Assembly (NCBI GenBank): GCA_905214265.1
Contig: CAJMLQ010000052.1
Span: 1-18,868, forward strand
Direction: 5' to 3'
Source of the DNA: an uncultured bacterium
GTDB taxonomy: Bacteria > Bacillota > Clostridia > Oscillospirales > Ruminococcaceae
Length of the DNA stretch: 18,868 bases
Position 1 is the stretch's first letter; each line of letters begins with the position of its first letter. Position numbers and translations under genes: made by a program. The notes beneath the pieces are model-generated. The model made no database searches, had not been told where the DNA came from, and worked only from the letters and a program-made list of their open reading frames with translations. Shown piece after piece: positions 13,212 to 18,868 of this stretch.

Positions 13212-14234
13212 ATGTTTTCAAAAGATATCGGCATCGATCTGGGTACCGCAAATACCCTGGTATACATGAAGGGCAAGGGCATCATCATAAGAGAGCCCAG
13301 CGTGGTGGCCGTGGACACCAAAACCGATAAGGTAAAGTGCGTGGGCCAGGAGGCCAAGGACGTCATCGGCCGTACCCCCGGCTCCATCGTCACGGTTCGA
13401 CCCCTGAAGGACGGCGTCATCGCCGACTTCGACGTGACCACCAGCATGCTCACCGAGTTTATCCACAAAGCCATCGGGAAGGGATTCTTCTCCCGTCCCC
13501 GGGTAGTTATCTGCATTCCCTCCGGTGTCACCGCTGTGGAGCGCCGCGCTGTCCGCGACGCCGCCGAGCAGGCTGGCGCCAAGCGGGTCTCTATCATTGA
13601 GGAGCCCATGGCCGCCGCCATCGGCGCGGGTCTTCCAGTGGCTGAGCCTCAAGGCTCCATGGTTGTGGACATCGGCGGCGGCACCAGCGAGGTGGCTGTC
13701 ATTTCCCTGGGCGGCATCGTGGCCTCCAAATCCGTCCGGGTAGGCGGCGATGAGTTTGACGCCTCCATCATCAACTTTATCAAGAAAAAGTACAATCTTC
13801 TCATCGGCGAACGTACCGCCGAAAACATCAAGATTGAGATCGGCTCAGCCTGCCCTCTGGAGGACGGAGAGCTGTCCATGGAGATCAAGGGCCGCAACCT
13901 CTTAAACGGCCTGCCGGAAAACATCACCATCACCTCCGACCAGATCCGGGGCGCGCTGGAAGATCCTCTCTCTCAGGTGCTGGACGCCATCCGGCTGACT
14001 TTGGAGCGGACTCCTCCGGAGCTGTCTGCCGACATCATCGACCAGGGCATCACTCTCACCGGCGGCGGCGCGCTGCTCCGCGGCCTGGATAAGTTGATCC
14101 ATGACGAGACCGGCATGCCGGTCCAGATTGCGGAAAGCCCGCTGGACTGCGTCGCCACCGGTGCGGGCATGGTCCTTGACAATATTGATACCCTCACCGA
14201 CGTGCTCAGCGAAGATGACGCGAATCGCTACTGA
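13212..14234 (+). CDS. mreB: Rod shape-determining protein MreB
   Basis: MreB is a bacterial actin that forms membrane-associated filaments and guides side-wall peptidoglycan synthesis. The 340-residue protein has the actin-fold ATPase motifs: phosphate-1 DLGTANT (9-15), phosphate-2 DIGGGTSE (153-160) and the adenosine motif TGGGALLRG (283-291). IPSGVTAVERRAV (102-114) and IIEEPMAAAIGAGL (128-141) are typical of MreB/Mbl. The frame is open upstream, but the ATG at 13212 matches the family start MFSKDIGIDLG. An AAAGGA site lies 11 nt before it, slightly long. It is the first gene of mreB-mreC-mreD-mrdA. It could equally be called Mbl, since these paralogs are not distinguished here. Confidence 0.97.
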   Translation: MFSKDIGIDLGTANTLVYMKGKGIIIREPSVVAVDTKTDKVKCVGQEAKDVIGRTPGSIVTVRPLKDGVIADFDVTTSMLTEFIHKAIGKGFFSRPRVVICIPSGVTAVERRAVRDAAEQAGAKRVSIIEEPMAAAIGAGLPVAEPQGSMVVDIGGGTSEVAVISLGGIVASKSVRVGGDEFDASIINFIKKKYNLLIGERTAENIKIEIGSACPLEDGELSMEIKGRNLLNGLPENITITSDQIRGALEDPLSQVLDAIRLTLERTPPELSADIIDQGITLTGGGALLRGLDKLIHDETGMPVQIAESPLDCVATGAGMVLDNIDTLTDVLSEDDANRY

Positions 14235-14266
14235 TTCCAGACGGTTTGCAGGAAGGAGATGGCGGC

Positions 14267-15145
14267 TTGCGGGAATTTTTTAAGAGCCGGCGCTTCAAAA
14301 TTATCCTGGCCGTTGTCGCCGTCATTCTGGGCGGCATGCTTTACGCCGCCTCCACCGGCGGGCTGGCTACCCTGCCGGAGCAGGCGCTCTCCTATGTGGC
14401 AATCCCTGTTCAGAAAGCCGCCGCCTGGGTTTCCGACGGGCTCACCGGATTTCTCTCTGTCTTTTTTGACGCCAGGGAGAATTACGAGGATAATCTCCAG
14501 CTGAAGGAGACAATCGCCGAGTTGCGCAAGCAGATGGTGGATTATGAAAAAATCAAAATGGAAAACGAACGCCTCAAGGAGATCACCGGCCTTAAGGAAC
14601 TGAATCCCGACATCGAATTCCAGCCCGCAGGCGTTATCGCCCGGGATCCCGACGACCGGTTCGGTTCCTTCACCATCGACGTGGGAACCCTTCATGGCGT
14701 TTCTGTCCGGGACCCCGTGGTCACTGGGGAAGGGCTTGTGGGATATGTCAGCGAGGTCGGCCCCTCCTACGCCAAAGTGGTCACGATTCTCAGTCCGGAT
14801 CTGAACGTGGGCGCCATGGAGATCCGCACCAAGGACACCGGCAACGTCACCGGCACGGTGGAGCTGGCGGCAAAGGGGCTGACCCGGCTGGAGCTTCTTC
14901 CCAAAGATACGGAGGTTAAAGCCGGCGACATCATCGTCACAGCGGGCACCAGCGGCTTTTACCCCCAGGATCTCATTATCGGTACAGTGGAGGAAGTTGT
15001 GCTGGAGCAGTCGGGCATCACCCGGACTGCCGTCATCCGTCCAGTCAGCGAAATCGACGAAATCAAAAACGTCTTTGTCCTCACGGATTTTTTGGGGAAG
15101 CAGACGGGGGACGCGCTGGCCGACAGCCTGGAATCCAACCCTTGA
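14267..15145 (+). CDS. mreC: Rod shape-determining protein MreC, TTG start
   Basis: MreC is a bitopic membrane protein that links MreB inside to PBP2 outside, activating the elongation machinery. The 292-residue protein has a short basic start (REFFKSRRFK), one membrane helix (about 11-30), a coiled coil (about 65-105) and a beta-rich extracytoplasmic domain. That domain has the family pattern DPVVTGEGLVGYVSEVG and IIVTAGTSGFYPQDLIIG. TTG at 14267 has AAGGAG (14253-14258) 8 nt upstream and gives the usual N-terminus. An in-frame TTG at 14246 precedes that site, and the nearby ATG at 14259 is in another frame. The gene starts 32 nt after mreB. Confidence 0.94.
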   Translation: MREFFKSRRFKIILAVVAVILGGMLYAASTGGLATLPEQALSYVAIPVQKAAAWVSDGLTGFLSVFFDARENYEDNLQLKETIAELRKQMVDYEKIKMENERLKEITGLKELNPDIEFQPAGVIARDPDDRFGSFTIDVGTLHGVSVRDPVVTGEGLVGYVSEVGPSYAKVVTILSPDLNVGAMEIRTKDTGNVTGTVELAAKGLTRLELLPKDTEVKAGDIIVTAGTSGFYPQDLIIGTVEEVVLEQSGITRTAVIRPVSEIDEIKNVFVLTDFLGKQTGDALADSLESNP

Positions 15146-15157
15146 GAAAGGAACATT

Positions 15158-15679
15158 ATGGCACTGGGAAAAAACGCCAAATCCTTCCTGAAATGGACCT
15201 CCTACAGCCTGATTCTGCTCTTGCTTCATGCGCTGCAGGCTTCGCCCGCCCTGCTTTCCATCGGCGGCATCAAGCCGGTGCTGGTCATCCCGATGGCCGT
15301 CTCCGTCGCTCTGTTTGAAAACGAAGTGGGAAGCGGTGCCTTCGGACTGGCGGCAGGGCTTCTGTGGGATTTTTCAGCCGGAAAGCTCTTCGGCTTTTAC
15401 GGCATGGCGCTGATGATCTGCTGCATCGGCGTTTCGCTTTTATCCATGTACTTTATGAAGGTAAACCTCTCCAACGCCGTACTGCTTTCCGCCGGAACCG
15501 GCTTTCTGCTGAGCGTTTGGAACTTTGTCTTTTACTATCTTATCTGGGGATACGGAAGCGCCGCCATCAGCTTCGGAAGGCTGATGCTGGTGCTGGTTTA
15601 TACCGTCGTCCTGGCCGGACCGATTTACTTGCTGGCGCGGCTTGTCGCTATGCGGCTGAATCCGGTTCTCCGGGCGTGA
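15158..15679 (+). CDS. mreD: Rod shape-determining protein MreD
   Basis: MreD is an integral membrane partner of MreC in the elongation machinery. The 173-residue protein has about five hydrophobic helices (near 13-33, 38-55, 60-100, 105-128 and 138-160) and the usual length. Sequence conservation in this family is low, so the call leans on hydrophobic pattern and position between mreC and mrdA. The ATG follows AAAGGA at 6 nt and lies 12 nt after mreC. An imperfect hairpin follows it before mrdA. Confidence 0.92.
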   Translation: MALGKNAKSFLKWTSYSLILLLLHALQASPALLSIGGIKPVLVIPMAVSVALFENEVGSGAFGLAAGLLWDFSAGKLFGFYGMALMICCIGVSLLSMYFMKVNLSNAVLLSAGTGFLLSVWNFVFYYLIWGYGSAAISFGRLMLVLVYTVVLAGPIYLLARLVAMRLNPVLRA

Positions 15680-15696
15680 CGCCCTGTTTCCACCCA

Positions 15697-15747
15697 GGCA
15701 GGACCCTCTCGGCTGCGCGCCGGAGGCCCTGCCGTTTTGCTGTTTTT
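15697..15747 (+). terminator. Imperfect hairpin with T-rich tail between mreD and mrdA
   Basis: GGCAGG (15697-15702) pairs with CCTGCC (15728-15733), extended inward by CC with GG across a mismatch, and is followed by GTTTTGCTGTTTTT. It may be a weak or partial terminator lowering mrdA expression relative to mreBCD. The large loop and broken T-tract keep confidence low. Confidence 0.4.
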
Positions 15748-15760
15748 AAAGGAGGCATCC

Positions 15761-17854
15761 ATGACACCGAAAAAACCGCCGAAAGCCAAAGAACGGGGCC
15801 GTCTGATCATCCTGAGCTTCCTGGCCGCCGGGGTATGCGGCGCTTACATCCTCAACTTGATGAATTTCCAGGTCGTCCGAGGTGCGGAATTTCAAGCACA
15901 GACCCAGCAGTTGACGGTGAGCAAAATCTCCGTCAAGGCCGCCCGCGGCGAAATTCTCGACTGCAACGGTGTTGCGCTGGCGGAAAATAAGGTCGGCTAC
16001 AACGTGGTCTTCTACTATTCCTTCTTCCCAAAGGCGGATCAGAACCGCATCATCGCCGGGCTCATCGAAATACTGGAAAAAAACGGGGAGGACTGGTATG
16101 ATCCGCTGCCTCTGACTTTGGCCGCGGACCCTGTTTTTGAGGAGGGCCGCGACAAGGACATCGAAACCCTTCGGAACAAGCTGGAGGTCAACGTTTACGC
16201 TACCGCCTCCGACTGCATGTACAACCTTCGGGAGCTTTTTAATATTGACGAGAGCTACGATGACCTCACCGCCCGGAAAATTGCCGGGGTCCGCTACGGT
16301 ATGGTGCTTTCCGACTTCTCCATCAACAACAATCAATACGCCTTCGCGGAGGATGTCTCCACAAACACCGCCTTGCTCATCAAGGAGATGTCCCATCTGC
16401 TGCCAGGCGTCGACATCGTGGACGAGGACATCCGCGTCTATCCCCAGGGCACCGTCGCCCCGCACATCGTCGGAGTCATCGGAAAAATGTATGCGGAGGA
16501 GTACTACGGCACCACGGACGAGGGCGGTAACATTCTCACCGAGGGCTACAAAGACAAAGGCTATAAAATGGACAGCTTGGTCGGCAAGCTGGGCATTGAG
16601 CAGGTCATGGAGGCTGAGCTTCACGGCGTTGACGGCGTCAAAACCGTAGAGCAGAGCAAAGACGGCTCCATTATCAGCGAAGAGATCACCACTGCCCCGG
16701 AATCGGGAAACAACGTGGTGCTGACCATCGATTCCGCTTTTCAGAAAAAGGTCCAGGACATTCTGGAGGCCCACATCCTCATGCTGCGGGAACGAAAAAG
16801 CGACTCCCAGGGTGACCATGGCAACAAGGTAGAAGGCGGCTCTATTGTGGTGCTGGACGCCAAGACCGGGGGCGTCCTGGCGGCGGCGACCTATCCCGGC
16901 TATGACCTGAACAACTACTTTTCCGACTACGCCGCCATCCGGGACGCAGACTTCTCGCCCCTGAACAATCGGGCCTTCAACGGTCTTTACCGCCCGGGCT
17001 CCACCTTCAAAACCGCTGTAGCCGCGGGCGCTTTGGAAGAGGGCATCATCACCCCCAAAGATACCGTCAACTGCCAACGCATCTACCATTACTACGACAT
17101 TCTGCCTGGGAACCAATTCCGGCCTACCTGCCTGGGCTACCACGGCAAAACGGACACCGTCAAGGCTCTGACCGTCTCTTGCAACATATTTTTCTACGAC
17201 GTAGGCCGCCGTTTGGGAGCCGAGCAGATGAACGTCTACGCCAATCTTCTGGGGCTGGGCGTTCCCACCGGCATTGAGCTCAGCGAGAGCGTCGGCGGCA
17301 TCTCCGGCCCCGAGCGTTCCCAGTCCCTGGGAAAAACCTGGGTTCAGGGTGACATTTGCCAGGCGGCCATCGGCCAGATGGACACCAATGTCACGCCTCT
17401 TCAGATGGCAGTTCAGGCCATGACCCTGGCTAACCGTGGGACCCGCTATCAGGCCCACCTGGTCAAGGAAGTGCGCAGTTACGACGACACGGAGGTTCTC
17501 TCTTCCACCGAACCAAACGTTCTCTCTCAGTTTGAAATGAGCGGCTCCACTTTTGAGACTATCAAGGCCGGCATGATCGGGGCGGCTGCCCGGGTGCCTG
17601 CGCCCTATCAGCTGACGGACCTGGGCTACGACGTTGCTCTGAAAACCGGCACTCCCCAGAAAAACAATACGGAATTCCATTCCGCAGCCATTGCCTTTGC
17701 CCCCGCTGACGACGCCGATATCGCCATCAGCGTCATGCTGGAGCTGGGAGACAACGCCAACTATTTGATCCGCCAGATTCTGGAAGCCTATTACGGAACG
17801 GATTCCAGCAGCGATACGGACGAAAATCCACTGATTTCCTCCGCAGAAGAATGA
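15761..17854 (+). CDS. mrdA: Penicillin-binding protein 2 (class B transpeptidase)
   Basis: PBP2 cross-links peptidoglycan during side-wall growth, working with RodA and MreCD. The 697-residue protein has one N-terminal membrane anchor (about 13-37), a dimerisation/pedestal region with ARGEILDCNG (61-70), and a C-terminal transpeptidase domain. Its three active-site motifs are complete: S414-T-F-K417, S473-C-N475 and K628-T-G630. The tail (DSSSDTDENP) is acidic and probably disordered. The ATG at 15761 follows AAAGGAGG (15748-15755) at 5 nt; an upstream in-frame start at 15737 precedes that site and was rejected. Position after mreD supports the elongasome PBP over the division PBP (FtsI/SpoVD). 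Confidence 0.95.
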   Translation: MTPKKPPKAKERGRLIILSFLAAGVCGAYILNLMNFQVVRGAEFQAQTQQLTVSKISVKAARGEILDCNGVALAENKVGYNVVFYYSFFPKADQNRIIAGLIEILEKNGEDWYDPLPLTLAADPVFEEGRDKDIETLRNKLEVNVYATASDCMYNLRELFNIDESYDDLTARKIAGVRYGMVLSDFSINNNQYAFAEDVSTNTALLIKEMSHLLPGVDIVDEDIRVYPQGTVAPHIVGVIGKMYAEEYYGTTDEGGNILTEGYKDKGYKMDSLVGKLGIEQVMEAELHGVDGVKTVEQSKDGSIISEEITTAPESGNNVVLTIDSAFQKKVQDILEAHILMLRERKSDSQGDHGNKVEGGSIVVLDAKTGGVLAAATYPGYDLNNYFSDYAAIRDADFSPLNNRAFNGLYRPGSTFKTAVAAGALEEGIITPKDTVNCQRIYHYYDILPGNQFRPTCLGYHGKTDTVKALTVSCNIFFYDVGRRLGAEQMNVYANLLGLGVPTGIELSESVGGISGPERSQSLGKTWVQGDICQAAIGQMDTNVTPLQMAVQAMTLANRGTRYQAHLVKEVRSYDDTEVLSSTEPNVLSQFEMSGSTFETIKAGMIGAAARVPAPYQLTDLGYDVALKTGTPQKNNTEFHSAAIAFAPADDADIAISVMLELGDNANYLIRQILEAYYGTDSSSDTDENPLISSAEE

Positions 17855-17901
17855 TTTTTGAAAAAAAATCGTCCTTTGACAAAGAATTTCACAGATAACA
17901 G

Positions 17902-17930
17902 TAGAAAAATAGCGGAAAATATGTTAAACT
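17902..17930 (+). promoter_or_regulatory. Candidate promoter upstream of minD
   Basis: The AT-rich gap after mrdA holds TAGAAA (17902-17907), a 17-nt spacer and TAAACT (17925-17930). A perfect TTGACA stands at 17876-17881, within the dyad CTTTG-A-CAAAG, but no -10 box is at proper distance. minD may therefore have its own, moderate promoter. Confidence 0.35.
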
Positions 17931-17975
17931 AAAAATATCTAGCGGTATCCTGCATTATCCGAAAGGATGTCTGGC

Positions 17976-18737
17976 ATGGCAACGGAACGCGGCGGTTCTT
18001 CAAACAATCAGGTGATCTCCCTGACCTCCGGCAAGGGCGGCGTGGGGAAGTCTACCCTCTGCGTCGGGCTGGGGCTTGGTTTTGCCCTGTGCGGGAAATC
18101 GGCGCTGATGATTGAATTTGACGCAGGCCTGCGGGGAATTGACCTGATGCTGGGTATCGCGGACAAGATCGTTTTCGATCTGGGCGACCTGTTGGAGGGT
18201 CGATGTACCATCAGCAAGGCCATTATTGAGTCGCCTCTGAACGAAAACCTCAACGCCATCGTGGCGCCGATCAGCCTGGAGGCGCCCTTGAACTTGGAGG
18301 ATGTCCAGCTGCTCATCAACGGCCTCCGCCCCCATTTTGACCGCATCATTCTGGATATGCCCGCCGGACTTGGAACGTCTGCCCGGATAACCGCCGCCGC
18401 CGCGGATCTGGCCCTAATTGTCGCGACTCCCGACCGCATCTGCGTGCGGGACGGTTGTCGGATGACTCAGGAGCTCCAGCGGGGCGGATTTACAAACTAT
18501 CGTCTGATCATTAACCGGGTGGACGAAAAAATGATCCGCCGGGACGTCATTACCGATTTAGATGAGGTCATCGACGGCGTCGGCTCCCAGCTCATCGGCG
18601 TTCTGCCTGACGATCCCGCCATTCAGCTCCGCCTTTCCCGGGGTCTGGCACTTCGGGAAAGCCACCGGATCACCCGCATCTGCAAGACCATCGCCCGCCG
18701 CATCGACGGGGAATACCTCCCCCTCCTGCTCCGGTAA
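17976..18737 (+). CDS. minD: Septum site-determining ATPase MinD
   Basis: MinD is a deviant Walker-A ATPase that binds the membrane and, with MinC, blocks division away from midcell. The 253-residue protein has SGKGGVGKST (18-27, signature K20 and K25), EFDAGLRGIDLMLG (47-60) and DMPAGLG (127-133), with the MinD-type order of helices. The last 25 residues (ITRICKTIARRIDGEYLPLLLR) could form a membrane-targeting amphipathic helix. ATG at 17976 lies 8 nt after GAAAGGA; ATG at 17967 overlaps that site. About 11 polar residues precede the usual start. No minC or minE is adjacent, which is unusual for a minD locus. A different ParA/MinD-like role remains possible. Confidence 0.85.
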   Translation: MATERGGSSNNQVISLTSGKGGVGKSTLCVGLGLGFALCGKSALMIEFDAGLRGIDLMLGIADKIVFDLGDLLEGRCTISKAIIESPLNENLNAIVAPISLEAPLNLEDVQLLINGLRPHFDRIILDMPAGLGTSARITAAAADLALIVATPDRICVRDGCRMTQELQRGGFTNYRLIINRVDEKMIRRDVITDLDEVIDGVGSQLIGVLPDDPAIQLRLSRGLALRESHRITRICKTIARRIDGEYLPLLLR

Positions 18738-18792
18738 ACAGGAAGCCCGTTTATGACTTACGATACAGATTTTATAGAGGAGGAACCGCATT

Positions 18793-18868
18793 ATGAACAT
18801 CGCACTGATCGCTCACGATTCAAAAAAGGAACTGATGGTCCAGTTCTGCATTGCCTACTGTGGCATCA
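18793..18868 (+). CDS. mgsA: Methylglyoxal synthase, 5' part only
   Basis: MgsA converts dihydroxyacetone phosphate to methylglyoxal and phosphate, a glycolytic bypass. Only the first 25 codons are inside the window; the sequence begins MNIALIAHDSKKELMVQF and continues into CIAYCGI. IALIAHDxKK is the conserved N-terminal motif of the family. The ATG follows GAGGAGG (18777-18783) at 9 nt. It lies 55 nt after minD on the same strand. The catalytic residues are outside the window. Confidence 0.88.
   Translation, partial: MNIALIAHDSKKELMVQFCIAYCGI

Noticed and set aside
15746..17680. 644-codon open frame on the minus strand over mrdA
   Set aside because: It is an antisense shadow caused by high GC codon use; the product is repetitive and matches no family, while the plus strand encodes a complete PBP2.
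17850..17875. A/T palindrome after mrdA as a terminator
   Set aside because: GATTTTT...AAAAATC lacks a GC stem and a following T-tract.
1..18868. CRISPR arrays, tRNA or rRNA genes, insertion sequences, prophage genes
   Set aside because: No regularly spaced repeats, RNA gene signatures or transposase/integrase frames were seen on either strand.

Overview
The window looks like a chromosomal core region of a GC-rich (roughly 60%) Clostridia, most likely Oscillospiraceae/Ruminococcaceae. This rests on gene order (infC-rpmI-rplT-RNA methyltransferase; zapA-U32-dut-DUF4321-maf-mreBCD-mrdA-minD-mgsA), strong AGGAGG-type ribosome binding sites, and Firmicutes-like proteins (AUU-started IF3, LuxS, MreB/C/D). 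No tRNA, rRNA, CRISPR, transposase or prophage gene was seen.

Left part (1-4284, minus strand). A promoter at 4080-4108 drives a leader of about 190 nt with an intrinsic terminator (an L20-type attenuator), then infC (AUU start), rpmI and rplT, ending in a hairpin terminator. After a 150-nt spacer full of inverted repeats come a TrmH/SpoU RNA methyltransferase, luxS and dprA, packed almost without gaps. Upstream of infC lies a 59-aa open frame (4105-4284), divergent from a small XRE regulator (4375-4617). A near-perfect palindrome sits between them and is a good operator candidate.

Middle (4618-9053). metY (O-acetylhomoserine sulfhydrylase) and a MalY/PatB C-S lyase form a sulfur amino-acid pair. 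They are followed by a 78-aa membrane protein apparently starting at CTG and a calcineurin-like phosphoesterase starting at TTG, with two altered metal-ligand motifs. The phosphoesterase overlaps, tail to tail, a DUF1624 membrane acyltransferase-like gene.

Right part (9155-18868, plus strand). This is a division and cell-shape block: zapA, a U32-family protein, dut, DUF4321 and maf; then a separate promoter and mreB, mreC, mreD, mrdA (PBP2), minD and the first 25 codons of mgsA. MreB, MreC, MreD and PBP2 form the elongasome core; ZapA and MinD act at the division site. No minC or minE is present here.

The window is mostly ordinary housekeeping DNA. The parts most worth a second look are the XRE/palindrome/small-ORF module upstream of the infC operon, the inverted-repeat array between rplT and the methyltransferase, the CTG-started membrane protein, and the phosphoesterase. 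No gap between genes exceeds 300 bases once the small ORFs are counted. All names come from reading motifs, not from database searches.
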